Below, in pieces: positions 7,259-16,064 of a stretch of DNA of 25,169 nucleotides. Within the stretch, counting starts at the first letter, position 1, and every line of letters begins with the position of its first letter. The translations under genes were made by a program, and so were the position numbers. Source of the DNA: an uncultured Mycoplasmatota bacterium. Lineage in GTDB: Bacteria; Bacillota_I; Bacilli_A; RF39; UBA660. The DNA is taken from NCBI GenBank assembly GCA_900551925.1, contig URXR01000010.1, positions 1 through 25,169 on the forward strand. The letters run 5' to 3'. Below the pieces are notes generated by a model, which was not told the origin of the DNA, did no database searches, and saw only the letters and a list, made by a program, of their open reading frames with translations.

Positions 7259-9393
7259 GATTCCTCCTCATAATTTGTTGAAAATTCATTACTAAAATAA
7301 TCATAAACAATTATATCATTTGAAACATCAATTATTTTTTGAGTATATTCTTTATTTTTATTGATATAATCCTCACTCAAAGGCACATTTTTCAAAAGTT
7401 TATACTCTTCTTTATTATCATTATAATAAACATAATTAGTTACAAAATTACCATTTGGAAACGCTACAGTATTATCCTTTTTATTCATAATATCGCTTCC
7501 TAAAGCATACTTATTATAAACTCCTAACATATTAGAAAGAGTTGGAGCTAAATCATACATTCCCATCGCAGTAGAAATAGTATCACTATAATTATCTTGA
7601 AATTCTTGATCATTAGACCATATTATAAGCGGTACTCTTCTATTTATCTCTTGCCAGTAATAATCTAATTCTTGATAATCAGGATCCTCGCTATCTAACA
7701 CTCCATCAGTTTCTGGATCATAATTATAAAATCTATTCCATTGTGAAGTTGAAACTCGAGCATCATGATCCCCATAAATTACAATGACTGTATCATCTAA
7801 AATTCCTTCCTTTTCAAGTTCCTCTACTAAAAGTCCTAATTGCTTATCAGCATAATGAGCCGAAATTAAATAATCTCCTAGTTTAGTTCCTTCCATATAT
7901 GGATAAGTTTTTCCATTAACTGTCAAAGTAACATCAAGTTCATCTCCAAATAATTCATTATATTCAAATGGAGTATGATTACTTAAAGTAATAAGAGTTC
8001 CATAAAACTTATCATGTTCTTCATTTATTTGTTTAATATACTCTACTGACTGTTTTATAAACGATTCATCACTAAGACCAAAACCTATCTCTTCATCTAT
8101 TTCATAATAAGATTTATCATAAAAATCATCATATCCTAATTTTTGATGCATTATATTTCTATTCCAAAAATCCCCTGTATTGGCATGCATACTAAATGTA
8201 TAATATCCTTTATCTTGCAATAGTTGATACATTGAAACATATTCTCTATCTGAATAATTTATAAATACTGTCCCACTAGAAACTGGTAAAAGTGATGTTG
8301 CTAAAGTAAATTCTGTATCACTACTAGTACCAAAACTTACCTGTGAATAAAAATTATCAAAATAAAGTCCTGTCTTAGTAAGTTTATTTAAATTAGGAGT
8401 TACTTCTTTACCATTTATTTTCATACCGATTAACACCTGTTGCATACTTTCAGCATGAACTGCAATGACATTTTTACCTTTAAAAATATCCGTATACCTA
8501 TTAGTTTTATCTTGATTACCACATTCTTCATAATATTCATCTATTTCTTTATAGGCTTTATCTTTCCCAAATAACGTTGCCATCTGTGGTTCAATACTTT
8601 TAACCATATCATTTATTTGATATAAATAAACCCCAAAACGTGATACTAAGTACTCTCTATTCCATTGATTATATAATCTAGAAAAATCAACAGGTTTTAG
8701 AGTTGCTAAAAATATAACAAAAATAACAATTATCCAAGTATATAAAGTTTTAAATACTGTTTTTCGATTAACTCTTCTAAAAGCACTTTCTTCTTTTGTT
8801 TTATTCTTCTTCTTTAATCTATTATTTACCACAATCAAAGCAATAGGAAGCCAGAAAAAGATAAAAAATTTAAGTTGCAATAAATCTGTTACAACATTAG
8901 ACTCTCCCGTCTCATGATTAGCCAAAGCAAATGAAATAAAAGTAACAGAAATAAACGAACTATAATAAAAGTAATAAATTATATTAGCTAAACACACTGT
9001 TAAACTAACTATTGAAATAATTAATAAATAAGCAAAACGATATTTCTTCTTAAAAAAGAAATAAAATGAAGCAAAAATAAGAGAAATTACTAAATCTGCC
9101 AGCATCGGTCTAGGATTAAAAGGACTACCTATGGTAAATCCTCTTAATATCATTCCATTTATAACAGCCCCAATTACATAAAGAAATACTAATTTATTAT
9201 CTAAAATAATATATTTAGTAGTTTTAACAATACTTTTAACTATTTCTTTGATTTTTTCTTTATTTATTTTCTCTGTTATTCTCTCTTTTAATTTTTTCTT
9301 TTCCTTCAACGGTTTCTTTTGATTTTTCTTTATCAGATTTTTCTTGGATTTTCTTTTCTCCATCTGATTTTCCTTTTTTATCTTTTTTCTCAT
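7255..9393 (-). CDS. ltaS: LTA synthase family protein (alkaline phosphatase/sulfatase superfamily)
   Basis: Family members polymerise or transfer glycerol phosphate from phosphatidylglycerol onto a lipid anchor outside the membrane. After a very Lys-rich N-terminus there are about five membrane helices, followed by a large extracellular enzyme domain. Metal and catalytic landmarks are visible: the Glu in VHAESMQQV, the active-site stretch FGTSSDTEF, and GDHDA near the end. The residue directly before SD is Ser, where classical LtaS has the nucleophile Thr. I start at the ATG at 9393, preceded by AAGGGAAG; the frame is open to 9429, and an ATG at 9363 is an alternative. Any of these starts lies inside the yihY coding region, giving a 104-170-nt overlap. 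Whether it makes true lipoteichoic acid or a related polymer is uncertain. Confidence 0.87.
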   Translation of the reverse strand: MRKKIKKENQMEKRKSKKNLIKKNQKKPLKEKKKLKERITEKINKEKIKEIVKSIVKTTKYIILDNKLVFLYVIGAVINGMILRGFTIGSPFNPRPMLADLVISLIFASFYFFFKKKYRFAYLLIISIVSLTVCLANIIYYFYYSSFISVTFISFALANHETGESNVVTDLLQLKFFIFFWLPIALIVVNNRLKKKNKTKEESAFRRVNRKTVFKTLYTWIIVIFVIFLATLKPVDFSRLYNQWNREYLVSRFGVYLYQINDMVKSIEPQMATLFGKDKAYKEIDEYYEECGNQDKTNRYTDIFKGKNVIAVHAESMQQVLIGMKINGKEVTPNLNKLTKTGLYFDNFYSQVSFGTSSDTEFTLATSLLPVSSGTVFINYSDREYVSMYQLLQDKGYYTFSMHANTGDFWNRNIMHQKLGYDDFYDKSYYEIDEEIGFGLSDESFIKQSVEYIKQINEEHDKFYGTLITLSNHTPFEYNELFGDELDVTLTVNGKTYPYMEGTKLGDYLISAHYADKQLGLLVEELEKEGILDDTVIVIYGDHDARVSTSQWNRFYNYDPETDGVLDSEDPDYQELDYYWQEINRRVPLIIWSNDQEFQDNYSDTISTAMGMYDLAPTLSNMLGVYNKYALGSDIMNKKDNTVAFPNGNFVTNYVYYNDNKEEYKLLKNVPLSEDYINKNKEYTQKIIDVSNDIIVYDYFSNEFSTNYEEES

Positions 9394-10204
9394 AAACACA
9401 CTTCCCTTGTTTTCTGAAAACATTAACATTGATAGCCATACCTATTACAAAGAGATAGGCAAGCAAATATAACCATATTAATAAGATTAAAATATTAGCA
9501 AAATTGCCATATATCACATCATAAGAGGCAATATCAGTTATATAAAAAGCAAAAACATCTGTAACTAATATCCAACTAACTGTAGTAAAAATAGCTCCTT
9601 TGGTAGTAGTTTTACTTTTTATTTTAGCATCTGGTGCTATTGTATAAAGTAATTTTATAATTGTGTAAATTATTAAATAAGATACTAAAATTTTAACTAT
9701 TTGATAAACAAAACTATAATTATATAAATTCGTAATATCAAAAACCTCTATTAAAACATTAACAATTACATCTCCTAAAAGAGGGATAACTACTACGAAT
9801 AATAACAAAAGTACAATCATAATAGTCATTACAAAAGATTTGACTTTAAGTTTCAAAAATCTAGGAGGTTTAACCCCATAAAGCATATTAGAAGCATTTA
9901 TAATAGAAGCCGGAGCATTAGAGCCCATTAAAAGATATAGCACTAAAATAATCGCCACGCCCTCAAGCTTCATATTATCAGATAAAGATACTAAAATATC
10001 TACAAGTACATCAGGAATAACTGCACTAAGAGAATCTATAAAATCAAAACTTTTTGTAATATAAGAAGCTGCAATAGCACTAATTGCAGCTATTGGAATT
10101 ATGGACATTAAGAAATAAAATGCTATCTGACCAGGCAAAATTTGCATCTCTGGTTTTTTCAATATCTTAAAAAAAGTTTTAAAAGCTTTTTTTACTTTTT
10201 CCAT
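9260..10204 (-). CDS. yihY: YihY/BrkB family integral membrane protein
   Basis: The YihY family of inner-membrane proteins has about six helices and was once misnamed ribonuclease BN. Its transport role is not settled. The 314-residue product shows the family's N-terminal AFYFLMSIIPI stretch, a middle YTIAPDAKIK segment, and the C-terminal YGNFANILILLIWLYL helix. After residue 265 it carries about 50 residues of almost pure Lys/Glu/Asp/Ser, an unusual hydrophilic tail that is also translated in another frame as the start of the LtaS-like gene. Its ATG overlaps the preceding stop by one base (TAATG), so it is coupled to the GGDEF-domain gene upstream. The context suggests envelope or lipid work. 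Confidence 0.9.
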   Translation of the reverse strand: MEKVKKAFKTFFKILKKPEMQILPGQIAFYFLMSIIPIAAISAIAASYITKSFDFIDSLSAVIPDVLVDILVSLSDNMKLEGVAIILVLYLLMGSNAPASIINASNMLYGVKPPRFLKLKVKSFVMTIMIVLLLLFVVVIPLLGDVIVNVLIEVFDITNLYNYSFVYQIVKILVSYLIIYTIIKLLYTIAPDAKIKSKTTTKGAIFTTVSWILVTDVFAFYITDIASYDVIYGNFANILILLIWLYLLAYLFVIGMAINVNVFRKQGKCVYEKKDKKGKSDGEKKIQEKSDKEKSKETVEGKEKIKRENNRENK

Positions 10205-12279
10205 TATTTATAATTTTGTTCCTTATCCAAACGCATTTCAATACTAGCTTCATTAATAGCATCATCAATTGTTTTTATCTCATCAGTAATCATACTATAT
10301 CCAATCGCCGCTCCAAAACCATGTGGCAATTTTTCAAATTCACGAGATAATTTATTAATATATGTATTAACTTGCGTCTTATTATAACCAATCAAATATA
10401 TCAAGAATTCATTTCCATCTGTTCTAATAATTTCACTTTTTTCAAGTTGAGTATTAATTAAAATAGCCGCAGCTTTCTTAATTAACATATTACCTTCTTC
10501 TTGTCCATAATTATCATTTACATATTTTAAATTATTAAGATCGGCAATAATAATAGTTCTAGGAGTAATCTTTGCCTCATCCCATTCATCTATATGGGCT
10601 CTTAAATAATTTCTATTTTTAAGTGAAGTTAACATATCATTATATTTTAATACATCTTCTTTACGTAATAATTTAAGATTTTTTCTACTCTTCGTAAAAG
10701 CTACTAATAAAAATAATATGATAACAGGAATAATTATTATTAAGACTACTAATAAATATAAATTTCTAAATCCACCTTCATTTAAAGTATTTTCTAATAA
10801 ATTATTAATACTATTAATCTTTACATCATTAGAGTCAGCATACATTAGTATGAAATTTATAAAATCATATAACACATCTTCATCATTTTGAACAAAAAAT
10901 CTATAAGAAGCTTCATAGTCATCCTTTAAAAGAGGATAGTACCCTGTTAAATCACCTTTTCCCATATAATAGTAATAATCTACTTCATCTAAAACTAAAA
11001 TTGCATCTTCAGGAATTTGATCAGTAGCTTTAGATACTGGTTTTAAAATACTATTATAATTATCATTTAAATAAGTTTCTAAATAAGTATTATCTAAAGT
11101 ATATAATTTTCTATTAACTAATCCTTCTTTAGAAGTAATTGGATAATTAGTATTGCTTAAAGCAATCATTTGAGGATTAAAAGCATTAATAGTATAATTA
11201 CCCTCTGTATTTTCATACTCAAAATCTATAAAAGCAATATCTACTTCACCATTTTTTATCGCTGTAGCTAATTCATCACTAGATGAGTATTCTTTATAAT
11301 TAAGTTCTATATCAGCCATATTAGAAAGTAAATTTATATATTCTCCAGCAAAACCATACAAATGATTTCCATCTTTTATATTATAAGTACTATCATCTAC
11401 ATAACCATAAGTATAAACTCTTCTTGATAAAGATGTAGTCTCCAAATCAGTAGCATCTGTATTATCTAAATAAAAATTCATAAATTCTTGTTCATAGCTA
11501 CCCATATAATTATCATTTTTAAAAGCTTCTAAATATTTGGTCATAATATTATTTAATTTATCATTATCAGTTGGTCTAAGAACTATTTTATTAGTCAAAT
11601 TATTAAAAGTATAATTTATATAAATATTATTAGTAACAATTTCTTTTAAAGCATAATAACGAGGAACTATAGCATAATCTATATCATTTTTCTTTAAATC
11701 ACTAATAACTTCAGAAACATTACTATAGTCACTATAAGTAAAATTAGAACCAACACTATCAGTAATTATTTCTTTTTGATCTTCAAGTACTCCTATTTTG
11801 TTCTTATAAATAGTATCTAAACTTGAAATAGAACCTTCATCATTAGAAATTAAAACATAATTATCTTCGGTAAACAAAATATCATTTTCTTCTATTTTTT
11901 GACTATTATCTAAAACTAAAAATGACAATCCCTCTAAATCTTCAGTACTTTGAGAATAATTATAAGATTTACGATTAAACTCTAAATCCGTTTCTCTTTC
12001 TATTTTACCTAAAAAGTCAAAAATAATTCCTTCCCCATCATCTGCTAAAATACTAAGATTATTAGGAACATTAATATCTATTAGAGTTTCCTTATTCTGC
12101 ATAATCCATTGTCTTTCTAAAATAGTAAGACTAGTATCCTCATCTTCTGCTATTAAAAAGAAATAAATTCCTGCCCCAATAAGTATTACAATAATTGTAA
12201 TAATACAATATTTAACATAATTAAACTTAGATACTGTTTTCTTCTTTTTATTCCTTTTCTTATTATTTTTATTTTTCAT
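10204..12279 (-). CDS. Membrane sensor with solute-binding-like domains and degenerate GGDEF domain
   Basis: The 691-residue protein begins with a basic tail and a membrane helix (about 22-43). A large extracytoplasmic part follows, reading as two periplasmic-binding-protein-like lobes (about 55-265 and 285-490); phrases such as YTYGYVDDSTYNIKDG and FAGEYINLLS fit the type 3 solute-binding fold. A second helix lies at about 506-530, and a cytosolic GGDEF domain at about 550-690. The GGDEF frame is clear (DMLTSLKNR; ADLNNLKYVNDNYG), but the signature is RTDGNEF at 619-625, with Asn in place of the catalytic acidic third residue. No RxxD inhibitory site precedes it. It may bind a nucleotide without making c-di-GMP, or use a different chemistry. 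It is the second gene of the envelope operon, with a strong ribosome site. Confidence 0.85.
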   Translation of the reverse strand: MKNKNNKKRNKKKKTVSKFNYVKYCIITIIVILIGAGIYFFLIAEDEDTSLTILERQWIMQNKETLIDINVPNNLSILADDGEGIIFDFLGKIERETDLEFNRKSYNYSQSTEDLEGLSFLVLDNSQKIEENDILFTEDNYVLISNDEGSISSLDTIYKNKIGVLEDQKEIITDSVGSNFTYSDYSNVSEVISDLKKNDIDYAIVPRYYALKEIVTNNIYINYTFNNLTNKIVLRPTDNDKLNNIMTKYLEAFKNDNYMGSYEQEFMNFYLDNTDATDLETTSLSRRVYTYGYVDDSTYNIKDGNHLYGFAGEYINLLSNMADIELNYKEYSSSDELATAIKNGEVDIAFIDFEYENTEGNYTINAFNPQMIALSNTNYPITSKEGLVNRKLYTLDNTYLETYLNDNYNSILKPVSKATDQIPEDAILVLDEVDYYYYMGKGDLTGYYPLLKDDYEASYRFFVQNDEDVLYDFINFILMYADSNDVKINSINNLLENTLNEGGFRNLYLLVVLIIIIPVIILFLLVAFTKSRKNLKLLRKEDVLKYNDMLTSLKNRNYLRAHIDEWDEAKITPRTIIIADLNNLKYVNDNYGQEEGNMLIKKAAAILINTQLEKSEIIRTDGNEFLIYLIGYNKTQVNTYINKLSREFEKLPHGFGAAIGYSMITDEIKTIDDAINEASIEMRLDKEQNYK

Positions 12280-12291
12280 TATAAAAACTCC

Positions 12292-12750
12292 TTAAAAAGT
12301 AAATTTTTTGGCAGTAGCACTCTTATAACCAATTATAGGATAACCTTTAGCATTTTCATTTTCATTAGTTACAAATAATTGAATATCATAAAAAGATATT
12401 TGATCATCTTCTAAAACTTTAGTAACAGTAGTATTTAAAGCCCTACTACTAGCAGTCTTCGTTCCTTCTTTTACTTCTACTATAACATTAACTATTTTTC
12501 CACTAATATGAACGGAAGCTGAATTTACATAACTTTTTTCTTCCACTGCTTTAACTATTTCATCTTGTTGCTCATCAGTAATTTCAACCTCTTCAATACC
12601 ATCAAGCCTATTACCATAAACTGGTTCACCAGCAGAAGGCATAACCATTCCATATAAAAGCCATCCAAAAAGAAATAATCCTAAAAATATACAAAATACA
12701 ATAGTAGTATACTTATTTTCTTTTAATTCTTTAATTAATTTTTTAAACAT
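12292..12750 (-). CDS. Small membrane-anchored protein of unknown function
   Basis: No family is recognised. The 152-residue protein has a short basic N-terminus, one membrane helix (about 15-37), and an external domain of about 110 residues. That domain has an alternating helix-strand pattern: a helix around EQQDEIVKAVEE, strands around SASVHISGKIVNVIVEV, a helix, then a strand YDIQLFVT. The arrangement recalls BON or YhcN/YlaJ-type small domains, but this is only a pattern impression. It is the first gene of the envelope operon, 12 nt before the GGDEF-sensor gene. Its own promoter starts immediately after the gatB stop, and AAGGAGTTG before the ATG fixes the start. A partner of the downstream sensor is plausible, but inferred from position only. 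Confidence 0.82.
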   Translation of the reverse strand: MFKKLIKELKENKYTTIVFCIFLGLFLFGWLLYGMVMPSAGEPVYGNRLDGIEEVEITDEQQDEIVKAVEEKSYVNSASVHISGKIVNVIVEVKEGTKTASSRALNTTVTKVLEDDQISFYDIQLFVTNENENAKGYPIIGYKSATAKKFTF

Positions 12751-12774
12751 ATATCCAACTCCTTACTTTAAACA

Positions 12775-12803
12775 ATTATACCTTAATTTGGAATAATAAT
12801 CAA
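12775..12803 (-). promoter_or_regulatory. Promoter of the five-gene envelope operon
   Basis: TTGATT (12798-12803) and a perfect TATAAT (12775-12780) are spaced by 17 nt on the minus strand. The -35 box begins directly after the gatB stop codon. The operon therefore has its own start, although read-through from gatCAB is possible since I see no terminator between them. Confidence 0.75.
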
Positions 12804-14219
12804 TTACTTCTTATCTAAAATATTTCTTAAAAGTCTACTTGCTAAACTAGGACTAGCTTTCCCTTTAGATTCTTTCATAATCATTCCCATTAAAAACTTA
12901 AATGCTCTATCCTTACCATTTTGATAATCCAAAACAGATTCTGGATATTTTTCTAAAACAGCATTTATTATACCTATTATCTCTTCTTCTGAATCCAATT
13001 GTTTATTTTTATTTAAAATTGTCTCAACCAAAGTATCACTTTCCATAATATCAGAAAGTATATCTTTAAAAATTTTAAAAGAAATTTCTTCTCTTTTCAA
13101 AGATTCTACAACCCTTAAAAACTTCTCTTCATTTAATTTAGTATCAAAAATACTAACTCTATTTTTATTTAAATACGAAGCAATATCTCCCACCAAAAGA
13201 TTACTTGCTATTATAAAATCAATGTCTTTATCAAGAAAAATATTAATAAAATCAGAAAGTTCTTTATTAGCAATAAGTTTTTCTGTATTAATTAAAGAAA
13301 TTCCTTTATTTAAATATATTCTTCTTCTCTCATCAGGAAGCATAACTAAATCTTTTTTAATATCTGAAATATCTCTATCCTCTAAATATAAATAAGGAAT
13401 ATCTGGTTCTGGAAAATAACGATAATCCGTATCAGAATCTTTCTTTCTCATAAAAATCGTAGTTTTAGTCTCAGCATCAAATTTTCTAGTTTCTTCTTCT
13501 AACTTTTCACCACGTTCTAAAAGCTCTGTTTGTCTTTTCACTTCATAATCTATAGCTTCCCCAATATTAGATATAGACCCAATATTCTTTATTTCTGCTC
13601 TTACTCCTAAAGACTCATTATTACTAACAGAAATATTAACATCACATCTCATTGAACCTTCTTCTATTTTACAATCAGAAACTCCCAAATAAAACATCAG
13701 TTCTCTAAGTCTTGAAGCATATTCCATAGCCTCTTCTTTACTATGCATATCAGGACAAGAAACAATTTCTATTAAAGGAACTCCTGATCTATTATAATTA
13801 AGAAGCGTTTGCCTATTATAATGAAGACTTTTTGCTGTATCTTCCTCAATATGCAAATCAGAAACTCCTATTTTTTTAGAAACTCCATCTACATTTATTA
13901 AAATATAACCATCTCTTCCAATTGGTGTATCAAATTGAGTAATTTGATATCCTTTTGCCAAATCAGGATAAAAATAATTTTTACGATCAAAATGCATCTT
14001 TTTACTTATAGTCATATTAAGTCCTAAACAAGCTTTTATCGCTTTATTAATAACTCCTCTATTTAAAACAGGTAAAACTCCAGGATATCCTAAATCTATC
14101 TCATTGATATTAGTATTAGGATTAGAACTATAATCATTTAAAGAAGGAGAAAAAACTTTCGCTTTAGTTTTTAATTCTAAGTGTACTTCTATCCCAATTG
14201 TAGGTTTATAATTATTCAT
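12804..14219 (-). CDS. gatB: Aspartyl/glutamyl-tRNA amidotransferase subunit B
   Basis: GatB phosphorylates the misacylated Glu-tRNA(Gln) or Asp-tRNA(Asn) and receives ammonia from GatA to make the amide. The 471-residue product has the family start (PTIGIEVHLEL), the catalytic cradle with CDVNIS and GVRAEIKN, the YRYFPEPDIP segment, a helical linker and a C-terminal YqeY-like tRNA-binding domain. All are the usual length. One motif is slightly different: the cradle entry reads LGYPGVLPVLN. The ATG overlaps the gatA stop by 8 nt (ATGAATAA). Its AGGAGG ribosome site is formed by two AGG Arg codons at the end of gatA, so the two are translationally coupled. Confidence 0.97.
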   Translation of the reverse strand: MNNYKPTIGIEVHLELKTKAKVFSPSLNDYSSNPNTNINEIDLGYPGVLPVLNRGVINKAIKACLGLNMTISKKMHFDRKNYFYPDLAKGYQITQFDTPIGRDGYILINVDGVSKKIGVSDLHIEEDTAKSLHYNRQTLLNYNRSGVPLIEIVSCPDMHSKEEAMEYASRLRELMFYLGVSDCKIEEGSMRCDVNISVSNNESLGVRAEIKNIGSISNIGEAIDYEVKRQTELLERGEKLEEETRKFDAETKTTIFMRKKDSDTDYRYFPEPDIPYLYLEDRDISDIKKDLVMLPDERRRIYLNKGISLINTEKLIANKELSDFINIFLDKDIDFIIASNLLVGDIASYLNKNRVSIFDTKLNEEKFLRVVESLKREEISFKIFKDILSDIMESDTLVETILNKNKQLDSEEEIIGIINAVLEKYPESVLDYQNGKDRAFKFLMGMIMKESKGKASPSLASRLLRNILDKK

Positions 14220-15666
14220 TATTATCCCTCCTTGGATCTAAATTTAAATCAAGTTCCTTTTCTAAAAAAGCTCCTAATTTATAAATTACCGCTTCATTAA
14301 AACGATCACCAATAATTTGCATTCCAATAGGAAGATTACTTTTCGAAAAACCAATTGGTAAACTCATTCCTGGAAGTCCCGCCATATTAACAGGAATAGT
14401 AAGGATATCATCTACAAATGACTTATTAGGATCATCTAAGCTATCTCCTATTTCATAAGGAAGACAAGTCGTAGTAGGCCCAATAATAAGATCAAACTCT
14501 TTAAACACTTTAAAAAATTCTAAAGAAATACTTTTTCTTATCTTTAATGCTTTCGTATAATATTCTTTAACATTTTTACCACTAAGCATAAAAGACCCAA
14601 CCATAATTCTTCTTTTTACTTCATCACCAAAGCCTTCACTTCTTGTTTTATAATAAAAATCATCAATATCTTTAGCATCCGAAGTAGCATAACCATATTT
14701 TATTCCATCAAATCTTGCTAGATTAGAACTAGCCTCTCCTAAAGCAATAATTTGATAAAGAGGTACAGCATATTTAAGTAAAGGAATATCGACAACCTCT
14801 AATATAACTCCTTTGCTCTTTAAAAGTTCACATATTTCTTTAAATTTATTTCTAATTTCTTCATCAATAACGTCACTAATATAAAACTTAGGAATAGCAA
14901 TTTTCATACCTTTTATATCTTCCCCAATAAGTTTTGTAACATCATCATTAATCTCTTCCTGTGTTAAATCATTACTATCCTTCTTACTTAAAATATTTAA
15001 AAGTAAAGCATTTTCATAAACATTCCTTGTAATTGGCCCAATTTGATCTAAACTAGAAGCAAATGCAATCAAACCATAACGCGATACTCTTCCATAAGTA
15101 GGTTTCATCCCTACTGTTCCACAAAAAGCTGAAGGTTGTCTAATCGAACCGCCTGTATCAGAACCCAAAGCTAAAGGAACAATTCTCGAAGAAACACAAG
15201 CCGCACTTCCTCCAGACGACCCTCCAGGAACTAACTTTTCATTCCATGGATTTTTAACTGGACCAAAATAACTAGTTTGATTAGAAGAACCCATTGCAAA
15301 CTCATCCATATTAAGCTTACCAATAATAATCATTCCAGCTTCTTCAATAAGACGAACTACGTATGCATCATAACTAGGTTCAAAATTACTAAGCATTTTA
15401 GAACCTGCTGTCGTAATAATATCACGAGTTATAATATTATCTTTTAAGGCAATAGGAATGCCCCATAAAAGACTATCTTTTCTAACATTATTTTCAAGTT
15501 CCTTAGCCCTTTTAATCGCACCTTCTCTATCAACATTTATAAAACAATTTAAATTATCCTTATCAACTCTATCTAAAGCTTCAGTTACTAAATCAAGAGG
15601 TTTTATTTCACCTTTAACTAATAATTGATGTAACTTGTCAATACTTAAATCTAAATACTTACTCAT
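14212..15666 (-). CDS. gatA: Aspartyl/glutamyl-tRNA amidotransferase subunit A
   Basis: GatA is the glutaminase subunit of GatCAB and supplies ammonia to GatB through a tunnel. The 484-residue protein is an amidase-signature enzyme with the Lys-cisSer-Ser triad visible as Lys75 (ALKDN), Ser174 (TGGSIRQP) and Ser150 (PGGSSGGS). The DRFNEAVIYKLGAF C-terminal segment is also typical. The frame opens with a GTG at 15675. I choose the ATG at 15666 because AAGGGGTG lies at correct spacing before it and MSKYLDLSI fits the family. It overlaps gatC by 8 nt (ATGAGTAA), the same pattern as at the gatA/gatB junction. Confidence 0.97.
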   Translation of the reverse strand: MSKYLDLSIDKLHQLLVKGEIKPLDLVTEALDRVDKDNLNCFINVDREGAIKRAKELENNVRKDSLLWGIPIALKDNIITRDIITTAGSKMLSNFEPSYDAYVVRLIEEAGMIIIGKLNMDEFAMGSSNQTSYFGPVKNPWNEKLVPGGSSGGSAACVSSRIVPLALGSDTGGSIRQPSAFCGTVGMKPTYGRVSRYGLIAFASSLDQIGPITRNVYENALLLNILSKKDSNDLTQEEINDDVTKLIGEDIKGMKIAIPKFYISDVIDEEIRNKFKEICELLKSKGVILEVVDIPLLKYAVPLYQIIALGEASSNLARFDGIKYGYATSDAKDIDDFYYKTRSEGFGDEVKRRIMVGSFMLSGKNVKEYYTKALKIRKSISLEFFKVFKEFDLIIGPTTTCLPYEIGDSLDDPNKSFVDDILTIPVNMAGLPGMSLPIGFSKSNLPIGMQIIGDRFNEAVIYKLGAFLEKELDLNLDPRRDNNE

Positions 15667-15952
15667 CAAAAACACCCCTTACCTCGATAAATTTATCATA
15701 GCTTTGTGGCGCATTTTTAATAAGAAGTTCAGAATTTTCACTTAAAATAGCCTCATCATCAAAAGTTTTACACTTTTCTAATGAAGGACTAATAAGTATT
15801 TCTTTCTCTTCTAACTCTATTTCATTAAACTTATCTATTTCATTAAATAAAGCTTTAAGTTGATAAGAAAATTTATCTACTTCTTCTTCTGTCAATTTTA
15901 ATCTACCTAACATAGCAACATGAAGTACTTCATCTTGAGTTAATCTATCCAA
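15659..15952 (-). CDS. gatC: Aspartyl/glutamyl-tRNA amidotransferase subunit C
   Basis: GatC is the small belt-like subunit that wraps around and stabilises GatA and GatB. The 97-residue product shows the family pattern: LTQDEVLHVAMLGRLKLTEEE at the start, QLKALFNEIDKFNEIE in the middle, and a C-terminal FIEVRGVF, which replaces the usual FKVPRV-type end. Translation must begin at a TTG codon (15950-15952): AGGAGG lies eight bases upstream and there is no ATG at the conserved N-terminus. A promoter sits just upstream at 15980-16008. It is the first gene of gatCAB. Confidence 0.95.
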   Translation of the reverse strand: MDRLTQDEVLHVAMLGRLKLTEEEVDKFSYQLKALFNEIDKFNEIELEEKEILISPSLEKCKTFDDEAILSENSELLIKNAPQSYDKFIEVRGVFDE

Positions 15953-15979
15953 GTAAAACGCCTCCTTTAATTCTTTATT

Positions 15980-16008
15980 ATTATATCAAAAATAAAAAAA
16001 GAAGTAAA
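15980..16008 (-). promoter_or_regulatory. gatCAB promoter
   Basis: TTTACT (16003-16008) and TATAAT (15980-15985) are spaced by 17 nt on the minus strand, with TGA forming an extended -10. The AGGAGG site of gatC (15961-15966) follows. Confidence 0.75.
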
Positions 16009-16024
16009 TGTAATACTTATTAAA

Positions 16025-16059
16025 GTAAAAAAATAGACAATTCATAAAAAATTGTCTAT
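16025..16059 (-). terminator. Terminator of the first large prepilin gene
   Basis: A perfect 10-bp stem (16033-16042 with 16050-16059) with a 7-nt loop is followed by a seven-T run on the minus strand, just after the prepilin stop codon. It separates the prepilin gene from gatCAB. Confidence 0.85.
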
Positions 16060-16064
16060 ACATA

